Assembly (NCBI GenBank): GCA_001275005.1
Contig: JWZX01002481.1
Span: 1-26,161, forward strand
Length of the DNA: 26,161 nucleotides
Direction: 5' to 3'
Source of the DNA: Chrysochromulina tobinii
Taxonomy: Eukaryota; Haptophyta; Prymnesiales; Chrysochromulinaceae
Shown: positions 15,645 through 24,700 of the stretch, piece by piece
Numbering within the stretch: the first letter of the stretch is position 1
How the letters are laid out: every line of letters begins with the position of its first letter
Translations under genes and position numbers: made by a program
The notes under the pieces: generated by a model
The model's input: the letters and a program-made list of their open reading frames with translations, nothing else
The model's database searches: none
Told to the model about the DNA's origin: nothing

Positions 15645-16847
15645 ATGCCGTCGACTACTCATACCATAGCGGACCTGCGCTCGTGGTCCACAAGCGACGA
15701 GCAGTGGCGAGGTCAGGCATCGCGGACCCCACGACGAGCAAAGTACATGGAGGCCGAGTATATGGCGTTGCTTCAGTCGGCGGGCTTGCAAGTGCGCGTC
15801 GTGCGAACTGGTGGTGGCTTCCGTGATGATCCGTACACAGCAGACGAGCTCCTGGAAAGGGCTGCTCAACTTGGCGAGCAGCTACGAAGGGAGCAGACGG
15901 CGCGCATGGACGCCGACAAATTTATTGCAGCCCAAAAGGCCGAATGGGACCAGGTTCCACAGCTCAAAGCACAGCTCCATGAAGTGACGGCTGAGCTGCA
16001 CGCTGAACGTCGAGCGCGCACGCAAACTGAGCAGCTGCTCTCCGCGACTCGCGTGGACACCCGCGTCCTCACTGACACGCAGGAGGAGCTCTCGAAGCTC
16101 CAGGCCAAGCACGCCGCGATGATGAGTCTGCTGCAGCAGGCGACTGCACGCTTGGGGCAGTCCGAGGCGGAGTCGAGCGAGCGCGAGGCGTGCCTTGAGC
16201 GTAAGATGGCTGCGCTTCGCCAGGTGGCCATGGCTGCACTCGAAACCGAGCTCAAGACACGGCCGTCCTCCTATGTGCCTTCACCGGCACCTCCCTCGCC
16301 GCGCTCGTCCGGTCTGCGCTCGTCCGGCTCGGCACCCAACATGAGCCGCTCACCGCCTTCGCCTCCGTCGCCGACATGGGGGTGGGCTGAGGAGGATAGC
16401 CATCAGAGCCCTCGCAGGCGCACTTCCGCTGCCCCGCGGCAGCCGCCAGCCACCGGAGCGTCGAGTAGCTACCGAGATGTGAGGAGATGTGAGGAGATCG
16501 CCGGAGCTTCAAGTAGCTCCCACAGCGGCGGCCCGCAGCCTGTGGGTTCGTCACCTGGGAAGAAGGTGGAGGCCGTGCAACGGCCGCCTTCGCCACCGCT
16601 TCCACCGCCGAAGCCGCCGCCGCCGTTACCTTCGAGCCCCGTTCCCGCTCTGTGGGATGCGGATTCTCTGGGTTCACCCGCTGGGACGATGGGGGCCGCG
16701 ACGATCAGGGCATCGCCCCGGGCGGAGCGCGTTGCGCCTACTCCGAGCCAACTGGAGCAGCAGCGTGACGCTCGGCGCCAAATGTATCATCACCTGAAGC
16801 ATGTGCAACTTGCCAAGGAGCAGAGAAGACCGCATTTCCATTCATAG
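15645..16847 (+). CDS. Coiled-coil protein with Pro/Ser-rich tail
   Basis: 400 codons from an ATG at 15645 to a TAG at 16845-16847. Residues about 65-205 are a heptad-like, charged coiled coil (ADELLERAAQLGEQLRREQ, PQLKAQLHEVTAELHAERRA, EELSKLQAKHAAMMSLLQQA). Residues 206-355 are Pro/Ser-rich and probably disordered (PPSPPLPPPKPPPPLPSSP). A short basic helix closes the protein (QLEQQRDARRQMYHHLKHVQ). No signal peptide, membrane span or known motor or kinase domain is visible. It diverges from the hydroxylase fusion gene over a 145-bp gap, so shared transcription is possible. Two short tandem duplications touch its 3' part, one inside the disordered region and one over the stop codon. Likely a structural or adaptor protein; family not recognised. 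Confidence 0.75.
   Translation: MPSTTHTIADLRSWSTSDEQWRGQASRTPRRAKYMEAEYMALLQSAGLQVRVVRTGGGFRDDPYTADELLERAAQLGEQLRREQTARMDADKFIAAQKAEWDQVPQLKAQLHEVTAELHAERRARTQTEQLLSATRVDTRVLTDTQEELSKLQAKHAAMMSLLQQATARLGQSEAESSEREACLERKMAALRQVAMAALETELKTRPSSYVPSPAPPSPRSSGLRSSGSAPNMSRSPPSPPSPTWGWAEEDSHQSPRRRTSAAPRQPPATGASSSYRDVRRCEEIAGASSSSHSGGPQPVGSSPGKKVEAVQRPPSPPLPPPKPPPPLPSSPVPALWDADSLGSPAGTMGAATIRASPRAERVAPTPSQLEQQRDARRQMYHHLKHVQLAKEQRRPHFHS
16474..16493 (+). repeat. 10-bp tandem duplication within the coiled-coil gene
   Basis: gagatgtgag occurs twice in a row (16474-16483, 16484-16493) and is followed by gagatcg. Ten is not a multiple of three, so gaining one copy would have shifted the frame downstream. 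Similar flanks ggagcgtcgagtagct and ggagcttcaagtagct sit on either side. Confidence 0.85.
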
Positions 16848-16894
16848 CGATCATTCACAGAGAAGACCGCATTGCCATTCATGGCGATCTGCCT
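16821..16894 (+). repeat. 37-bp tandem duplication spanning the stop codon
   Basis: The unit starting cagagaagaccgcat at 16821 recurs at 16858 with a 37-bp period and two mismatches over the first 32 bases. The first copy contains the TAG stop of the coiled-coil gene; the second has changed tag to tgg at the matching site. Confidence 0.9.
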
Positions 16895-17517
16895 CACCGA
16901 CGTCCGAGTCTCACCTTCATCTAGAGCCATCACCTTCATCTAGGCCCATAGGCTTCAACCACCACACACCATGGCTCACGAGCGCGGAGCCTGCGCTCGC
17001 CATGATCCGAAGATCCCATCCGTGGTTCACACCTCAAACTCTCCAGATTCGGATTTGGTTTCATCGTCAACGCGCACTGCATGTCCTCAAGCTCGCTCAT
17101 CCTCAGACGAACCGAATTGTGCGAACCGCGTATACTGCTTCGCTTTCGCAAGACGCAACGCAGAACGGTGCAACACACGCCGAAAAGAATCGGACGAGTC
17201 GATCGTACGAGTCCGGAAACGAGTCCTGTAACGGCGCGGTACTAGCGAATTTGTAAAGATTGTGTGTTCGGTATCTATCACCCTCACAAATTTCCGAGAC
17301 AGAATGGCCTAAGACTGCACTCAACACCCTCACCCTCACTCAACGTCAGAGTGTCGCCTCCTTGAAGCCCTTTGAGCAGTACGTGACTCGCCCGCGGGTT
17401 GCTCTCTTGCGCCTTGCCGCGTCTTTATTCACAGTACGGTGTGCCCCAAACCGCATGAATGCGTGTGGGTTAGCCAAGCTCTGCATCAAGACGGCAAACT
17501 CGATGCTATGCTGGAGC
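16848..17517. other. Convergent intergenic region with tandem repeats
   Basis: 670 bp between the stop of the coiled-coil gene (plus) and the stop of the small WRCKWS-family gene (minus). It begins with the second copy of the 37-bp duplication and a 19-bp tandem repeat. The rest is AT-richer unique sequence. An open frame of about 150 codons over 16801-17256 has no protein-like composition and overlaps the previous stop, so I do not call it. Confidence 0.6.
16911..16948. repeat. 19-bp tandem repeat
   Basis: tcaccttcatctagagcca (16911-16929) is followed directly by tcaccttcatctaggccca (16930-16948), 17 of 19 bases identical. Confidence 0.9.
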
Positions 17518-17925
17518 TCATGCCGTCATGAACGTGAATGTCTGCGTCTCGACATTGGAAATTCCCGGGATGCTGCCAAGTGCCTCAAGGAACGCCTTTT
17601 CAGGGGAAAACTCCTGCCGCACAGGCACAGGCGCATTCATCTGGTGAGCCTTTATCGGAGTGACCCAGGGAATATCGCTTACCTGCGCTTCCCAGTCTCC
17701 ATAAACAGCTGCGTCGAGTGCGATGATGACTTTGAAGTCATGGCAGCCGCCGCAGACTATCCGCTTCACCTCCTTCACACCCTTGACTGCATCAATCTCG
17801 GGCTTTGTCTTGACAAGCAGCGCTTGCGCCGCAGCGAGCGAGGCCTTGTCGTTGTCCGCCGACCACTTGCAACGCCATTCGCGCGCCACGGTGTCGAAGT
17901 CGACGCCTTCCACGATCGTCGGCAT
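17518..17925 (-). CDS. Small uncharacterised WRCKWS/CGGC-family protein with a probable in-frame intron
   Basis: The ATG is at 17923-17925 and the TGA at 17518. The unspliced frame has 135 codons; removing a probable 69-nt intron (17614-17682) gives 112. Landmarks are EWRCKWSADNDKASL (16-30), the paired cysteines of RIVCGGCHDFKVI (55-67), WEAQ (78-81) joining EFSPEKAFLEAL after splicing, and the terminal GISNVETQTFTFM. I recall very similar small proteins as frequent, apparently abundant products of haptophytes and dinoflagellates, with alternating strand/helix texture and no assigned function; this is memory, not a search. No signal peptide. The Cys-x2-Cys pair could bind metal or be redox-active, but nothing else supports that. 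The gene sits between a convergent neighbour and the dynein-2 gene on the same strand. Confidence 0.78.
   Translation of the reverse strand: MPTIVEGVDFDTVAREWRCKWSADNDKASLAAAQALLVKTKPEIDAVKGVKEVKRIVCGGCHDFKVIIALDAAVYGDWEAQVSDIPWVTPIKAHQMNAPVPVRQEFSPEKAFLEALGSIPGISNVETQTFTFMTA
17614..17682 (-). other. Probable 69-nt phase-0 stopless intron
   Basis: On the minus strand the segment starts gtaagc after gcgcag, ends tgtgcggcag before gagttt, and has a ctcac branch-like motif about 35 bases before the acceptor. It holds exactly 23 codons without a stop. Its translation (VSDIPWVTPIKAHQ...) breaks the WE-to-EFSPE continuity expected of the family. Confidence 0.75.
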
Positions 17926-18620
17926 TGACACTCACGCTCGTTCTAGACGCGCAACACGTGTCAGTTGGACGAAACACTGTGACGAAACCAGGACTTTGAC
18001 CCCCCCCCAACTGTGAACCAACTTGAGAGCCCTTTTTTCTCACAGTTTTCTCACAGAAATTGCTGGTCGTCGCACATCGTGCGACTCCAGCAAGATGAGC
18101 AAACATCTCGTCTTCCCACAGCGCTCACAGCCAATTGCCCACAGCCCGACGAAACTCGAAAGCAGAAGTGCTCCACAGCGTTTCAGACGACGCCTCGACC
18201 GGTGGCCAAGCGGCGGCCCTTGGCGCCTTGCTACCCCGCCAGCGGCGCCGGCGGCCACCGCGCTGGATCGTGGACGGTCGCCGCCGACGCGCGCAGTGCA
18301 TGGCGCAGTGCGATGCCACAGACTGCGCGGACTGCGCACTCGGGCCGCCGCGCAATAGCGCGTCGTCGTGAGAAAAAAACGTATACCGTTATTATACCGG
18401 TGGTACGCCAGAACACAACCCACTCTCCACAGTCACCACCCTCACGTCAAATTAGAAATTTCCTTCAAGGCGTCCCATGCCAGAAACGCCACCCCGATAA
18501 GGAAGCTTGCCACCGGTCCGCGCCTTGTCCTCGCCTCGCTCGCGCCCCCCACGTGGCTAGTACCACGAGCGCGCGAGGGCGCGCGCGTTGCGCGTCGCGA
18601 CCAGCCGTACACCGCACGTC
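17926..18620. other. Intergenic region between the WRCKWS gene and the dynein-2 gene
   Basis: About 695 bp that is promoter side for the WRCKWS gene and 3' side for dynein, both on minus. It has a run of nine or so C at about 18001-18008, two close copies of ttctcacag near 18038-18056, and a GC-rich core at 18180-18360. Open frames on both strands lack protein character. No RNA gene seen. Confidence 0.5.
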
Positions 18621-18621
18621 T

Positions 18622-18719
18622 CAGGCAGCGTCGGCCCCGCTGAGGAAGAGTGTTGAGGGTTGGTGTCCACTATCAGAGCGGCTCTCGAGTTAGGCAGCGT
18701 CCGCCCCGCTGAGGAAGAG
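18622..18719. repeat. 28-bp direct repeat duplicating the dynein C-terminal codons
   Basis: aggcagcgtcSgccccgctgaggaagag occurs at 18623-18650 and 18692-18719, one mismatch in 28, spaced 69 bp. The right copy encodes the genuine dynein ending LFLSGADAA plus the TAA. The left copy, downstream and in the same frame, reads LFLSGADAA followed by TGA. Confidence 0.95.
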
Positions 18720-21700
18720 GGCGGCGCCCGCCTGCAACCAAGCGGCCTCGACGCCGGAGCATGGCAAGCGCAACTCGCCGAGCTGCACCTCGCGATTCAG
18801 GTCGAGGTACAGTGGGAGGAGCGCGGACCGATCGAGCGGGTATGGCTCGGGCGCCGTGCTGGGCACCCATGCGAGGTGCAGCGGCGGCATCTCGCTCAGC
18901 GTGGGCGCGTCGGGGGCGAGGGGATGGAGGCCCTGCGGCGGCGCGCAGTCGGCTCCCTGGAGCAGCAGACCATCGATCCGCACGCGGAGGGACGCGTTCG
19001 AGAGCACCTGTGGCTCGAGAGCGCTCGAGAGGCGCAGCGAGTCCATCGGCACCTTGGCGAGCCTAGCCGTCTGCTGACGCAGCGCGGTGAGGAAGAAGGA
19101 GGGCGAGAGGAGCTCGTTGAGGCGCAGCGGCCCTTGGAGCAGTGCGCCCGCGAGGGACTGCTGCTGCCAACGGGCGAGGGCGACGACCTTGGCCACCGCC
19201 TGCTTCATCCACGCTACCGGCTCCTCGGGGCCCTCCCACACCTCCTGCCACACGCTCGGCACGGCGCCGCCGACGAGGGCGTTGCCCTGGGCCTTGGTGG
19301 TCGCGTTCAGGAGCTCGGTACCGCGCACGACGCGCGCGATGGCGCCCGTGGACTCGTCGACGAGGCGGAGGAGCGCCTTGGCACGGTTGACCTCGAGCGC
19401 CACGATGGTGTCGACGGGCTGGCCGGAGGTTGCATCTGGCCGGCCGGCGGGCGCCTGGCGCATCGGCTCGCACTGCGTCGAGAGCTGTCCCCACAGGGTG
19501 AGGAGCGGCGTGAGCTGCGCCGCCCACTTCTCGCGGTCAAAGGACGTCGAGGCGTCGGGGTCGGTGCCGAGCGTGCGCAGGCTCTGCTGCACGTACACGG
19601 CGGAGCGCTGTTGCACCGCCACGTCCGCATTCGCGGGCAGCCCGAAGAGCGAGGGAGAGTCCTGCGAGGGCAGCTGGCTGATCAGCGCGACGTAGTCGGC
19701 GTGCGCGTTGGTCGTGGGCAGCGAGACGCCGGGGGCGAGCCGGATGGAGCCGCGAGATCCGGGCGAGAGCATCGCCGTCGAAAAGTACTGCTGCAGGTAT
19801 GTGTGCAGCAGCCGCTCGTCCATCGTCTGATCGACCCGTCCGCCGTACACGGCCGAACCGAGCAGCCCGTGGATCGTCACCCAGTCGGGGTTGCCCTGCG
19901 AGAGCCCGATGGCCGAGTCGCAGATGTCGGCGGCTGAGCGCAGGTCGGCCGGCGAGAACTCGTAGAACTTGGTCCAGCCTTGGGGGATGTAGGTGCGCCG
20001 CTCCTGCAGCACCGCGTGGAACCACGAGAGGACGAAGAGCAGCTGCGCGCGCGCCGGCGGCCCCTTCTCGACAAACTCCTTGTGCATGAGCGACTCGTAC
20101 GAGCGCTGCAAGTTCTTTTGGAGGCCGGGGGGTGCCTCGCACGTGAGCTTGAGCGACTGCTGCAGCAAGATGGTCGGGAATGCCGGATGCTGCTCCGTCG
20201 TGAGCCAGAGCCGGAAGGTGGAGTTGGCCGGCAGCGTGAGCGAAGAGAGCTCCTTCTCGAGCTGCGGCACCCAATGGACCACCAGGTGCAAGTTCTTGAG
20301 GCAGAGCCAGTTGCCATTCTTGGCGGCCTCGCGCACCATCGTGATCGCCGTCGCGCACTGCTGGCCGCCCATTGCGAGCTGTTTGTAACGGCCGGCCATC
20401 TCGCGCGCCGCAATGTCCTCGAGCTCCTGCGTTGGGTCCGCTCCCGCGGTCGTGATCATCAGGATGGGCGCGGCCGCATGCGAGTCGCTGCGGGCGATCT
20501 CGAGCAGCGCCGAGGACGAGGGCGAGAGCGACGGGATCGAGAGCGTCGTCATGACGAAGTTCGTGAGCGCGTATTGGAGGCGCTCGGGACGGAGCGCCTG
20601 GACGAGTAGGATCCGCTGGAAGGGCGTCGTCGCGGGCGGAAGGCTCGGCGGGAAGTCGACCTCACACCGTTCGGATGAGGCCCACTTGGCCCACGACGGG
20701 TCGGCAAACGGGAGCGACGCGAGCTGCGGCATCGCCTGCGCGAGTGCGGCGAAGGCTGGCGCGCGCTCCGCATGCGCCCAGCGCGGGAGCGGCGGTCCGC
20801 CACCTCCGGCGACGAGGACCTTGCCCGTGAAGAGCTGCCACTCGGCGTCATTGTCGCCCGCGAAGAGGCGTGGGTGGAGCAAATGGATCAGATGCATCGC
20901 GTACGTGAGCCGGTCAGCCTTGAAGAGCGAGCGCGCGACCGAGCCGAAGACGAGCTGCTGTAGCAGCGGCGAGAGGAGGCGCGTCCGGTCGGCGGGCGGC
21001 GCGTGCCCCAGCTGGCGCGAGTCGAGGGCCTGGTGGAAGAGCCGGAGGAACATGGGCAGAGAGTACTTGTACATCGAATTGATGCGCTGCAGGTCGAGGA
21101 GGGTGAAGAAGAGGAGCGAGCCCGTCTTCGCAATGGGCCGGAAGACTTCTCGCTGCCCGTCGAGCGAGAGCTGCAGCTGGGACGACTCGACGAGTTTCTC
21201 CTGGATCGCGACCGAGGCGGACTTGAGCGTGTTGAGCGAGTCGATGAGCGCCTTGTTCTCGAGCAGGTTGCCCTCGGAGGCGGCGAGATCGAGCAGCAGC
21301 TTCTGCTCCATGCCCTCGAGCTCGATCTTGAGCTTGTCCTCCGCGGCGAGCAGCGCCATCTTCTGCTGCTCGAGCACCGGCTGCTCGTGCTGGATGGTCA
21401 CTCCGAGCAACTGCTCCTCGAGGCCAGCGAGCGTCACGGAGAAGTTGACCAGCGAGATGAGCGACGCCACGTCGGGCGGCAGTTCGGGCGTCGGGTTGCG
21501 CGTCGCAAGGAACATGCGGAAGCCCTCCGTGTAGTCGATCGCCTTATCGCCCACCTGCACCGTGAAGCGCGGACCCTGACGAGTCAGGTCCTTCCTGAGC
21601 AAGGGCACGAGGATCGGCTCGATCTTATCGACCTCCTGCAGCACGAGCGTCTTGCCGAAGCGCACGCCGAGCTCGAGCGCGTTGGCGAAGCGCGGCTCGT

Positions 21701-24700
21701 GCGGCACGAGGACCTCGATGGCGCCGCCGCCCGCCTGCAAGTTGGTCTTGAGCCACTCGAGCGCTTGGGAGGAGGGGTCGATGATCAGGGGCGTATAGTG
21801 CGCGTTCAGGATGACGATCGCGTTCTCGGACGAGAGCTTATCGGTGGGCAGCCCCTGGCCCTTCCAACGCAGGAGCTCGCCTTCGGTCGAAAGGAAGGTT
21901 TGCATCGAGAAGCCCCCGGGCGCGCCGACCTTGGGCCCTTTACTCGTGAGCAAACCTCCCTGCACGAAGGCCTCGTGCCACTCCTCGAGCTGCATCTTGC
22001 GCACGTGCTCGGTCTCGTCCGCGAGGTACACGAGGAAGCCAGCGGCCAAGAGGGACGAGCCCGCCATCGCATTGACCGACGCGTTGAGCTCCGCCATCAT
22101 CGCGTCCCATCGAGTGCGCTCGCCGGCGAGCTTGCCGAGCATCTCCTGCGCCGAGCCCAGCACCTCCTCCGCCTTCCGCAGCGACGCCTTGAGGGACTCC
22201 GCCTCTGCCGTCCGCTTCGCAAAGTCGTTCTTGAGCTCCTGCACCTTGACGTCGAGGTGCCTGAGGGCGGCCTCACACTTGCCGAGCCGATCCTTCGAAG
22301 ACTCGAGCTCTGCCACAAGACGGTCGTTGGCGTTCTGCAGCGGGGCGATCCGGATGAGCACGGCCGAGTACTCTAGGTTGGCCTTGACCCACGCCGCGAG
22401 GGGCGAGGCGGCCACCGAGACGCGGTGGATGACGGCGTGCTCGAAGGAGTTGCCGCGCTTATCGAGCAGGTCCTGCACGGCATCGCGGATCTCCGGGGTG
22501 ATCTTGCGCGAGTCGAAGTTGAGGATGTCCTCCTTGACACTCGACGAGCCGAGGAACCGCTTCATCGAGACCCAGGTGGTGTCAAAGTTGCCCATGATCT
22601 TGAGGACGCCCTCGAGCACGTCGCGGATGGCCTCGGGCGGCATCTTCAGAGATCGGATCTCGTTCAGATTGTCCTTCTTGATGCCGCCGACGGCCTGCTT
22701 CGCCGCGTCGAGCACCGGCTGGATGCCGCGCAACTCCTCCTCCACCTGCGCCTTCTGTTTCGTCATCTCGACCTCCTCCTTGCCGAGCTTGAGCTGCAAG
22801 TGCTCCACCTCGCGCCGCTTCTCGACGGTGCCCTCCATCGACTTTTGGATCATCTCCATCGCCTGGTCCGCCTCCTGCTGCTTCTGCGTGAGCAGCGCGC
22901 GCTGCTCGTTGGCCGTCTTCGACATGCGCGCCACCTCCTTCTCCGCCTCCGCGAGCTTGGCGAGGCCGCCGCTCAGGTGCTCCACCCGATCCGAGATCTT
23001 CTTGCGCTGCGCCACGTAGATCTTGCGCCACACGCGCGTGAGCGCCACGTACATGCGCGGGGTCGCGTCGGCGTGGTGACCCTGGGTCGCCGACATCTCA
23101 AGGCGCTGGTGCAGCTGAACCATCTGCTTGAGCACGAGGGGCTTCTGTACACTCGGGAGCATCTCCTCTTCAATCGAGCCCACCGCGGTCGATGCGAGCG
23201 CCTCCATCGACGGCTGCGACCACGAGCCCATCCACAGCATCGAGCAGCGCGTGTACAGCGCGGGGTTGGACTCGCAGCGCATGAGGAAGGCTTTGTTCGT
23301 CGGGTCCATGAGGAGCGCCACGTGCAGGAACTGCTGCACGCGGTGCACGAAGAGGTCGTAGAGCGTCCGATGCTTGTAGCCCGATTTGGACATCTCCTCC
23401 TTGAGAGGCGCGAGCATCGGCTCGAGCTCCTGCGGCTCGAAGAGGCCAGGCACTTCGCCCGACGAGAGGAGCGAGTTGACGCACTCGATGAGCGCCTCGT
23501 CACGCAGCTGATGGTCCTCGAGCAGCAGCACGCCCGCGGTGCCCTGCACTCCCACCTTTGGCAGCACCGCCTTGAGCTCCGCCTTGAAGCTCTTGAGGGA
23601 GTAGTCACGCCCGGTCATCGGTGTGAACACCTCGAGCCCGTGCATGTGGCACACGAGGGAGAGGGCGGAGCGCCGGCCCACGCCGCTCGCGCCCACGAGG
23701 AGCAGGTTGCCGCCCGGCTGCGAGAGCACGCGGTCCATCCGGGCGACGGCGTTGAGGGCCTCGGGGAAGAGGACGAGGCCGAGCTCCTTCATCTCGCGCT
23801 CGTACTGCTTCAGGCCCTGCTGCACGATCTTCTCGAAGTCGGCCGTTGGCGCCTTCTTGAGCGTGAGCGCCCTGTCGGGCATCGCGCCCGCGCGGTCGGA
23901 GAGGCCGCCGAGGAGCGACGAGAAGATCGTCTTGCGGCTCTCCTCGACGGCGAAGTCAAAGTGCTGCCGCAGCGCCGCGGCGACGATCGCGTCGAAGCGC
24001 GAGGTCGCGCGGCTATCGACGAGCCGGTCGCGCAGCATGCGCGCGCCCTCGAAGGCCCACGTATCGAGCAGCGGCTGCGACGCCTCCGCAAGCTCGTACC
24101 GCAAGAGCCCACGCACCCACTGCGTCAGGTCGCGTGGTGTGAACAGGTAGTGCCGCTGCTCGTCGACTGAGAACTTGCGGCGCACCTGCTCGAAGATGTC
24201 GACCATGCACGTGGCGAGCTTCTCGGCCGCCTTGAGCGTATCCCACGTCGCCGAGCCCGCGCATGAGCGCGCGAGGACGACGCGGTTGAGCGCGGTGTAG
24301 ATCGAATAGAGCGACTCCTTCTCGGGGTAGCCCACGTACGCGAGCCGCACGTTGGCCGTGAAGCGCGTCGAGAGGGGGTAGCGCCCGACGGTGGTCGACG
24401 GGTTCATGGACGCGACGAGGTGGATGTTCTGCAGCCCGACAAAGTCGAGGTTCTTGTCGTAGAATCCTTGGTACGTGACGAGCTGCTGGAGGAAGGCGAC
24501 GAGCTCCGCGGTCTCGTACTTGTCGGGCTTGGGCAGGTTGATGTCCTTGAGGTACAGGACGACGCGCGCGGCGTCCTTGGGACGGTACACGCGGCCCGTC
24601 TGCGTCTGCGACATCTGGCACACAGACGAGAGCTTGTGGATCACGTGCGAGGCGAGCGTCTGCGCCGAGCAGTGCACGACAGCCACGTGTGTGCCGCGCT

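Noticed and set aside
16801-17256. A 151-codon plus frame after the coiled-coil gene
   Set aside because: It overlaps the previous stop, crosses the tandem repeats and has no domain-like texture.
17518-17925. Pterin-4a-carbinolamine dehydratase as an identity for the small protein
   Set aside because: Size is similar, but the HHPD-type active-site signature of that enzyme is absent.
17260-17928. A 222-codon plus frame
   Set aside because: It is antisense to the WRCKWS-family gene across most of its length.
18013-18693. A 226-codon plus frame in the gap upstream of the WRCKWS gene
   Set aside because: No motif, low-complexity Arg/Ser/Pro composition, and it ends inside the dynein tail repeat.
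17614-18719. A link between the 69-nt intron and the 69-bp spacing of the dynein tail repeat
   Set aside because: The sequences share nothing and the dynein copies lack a splice donor, so the equal lengths look like coincidence.
18660-24170. Long plus-strand open frames opposite the dynein gene (18660-19937, 21003-22376, 22425-24170)
   Set aside because: They are antisense to strongly conserved dynein sequence; their His/Arg/Glu/Leu-rich products are what GC-biased codons give on the opposite strand.
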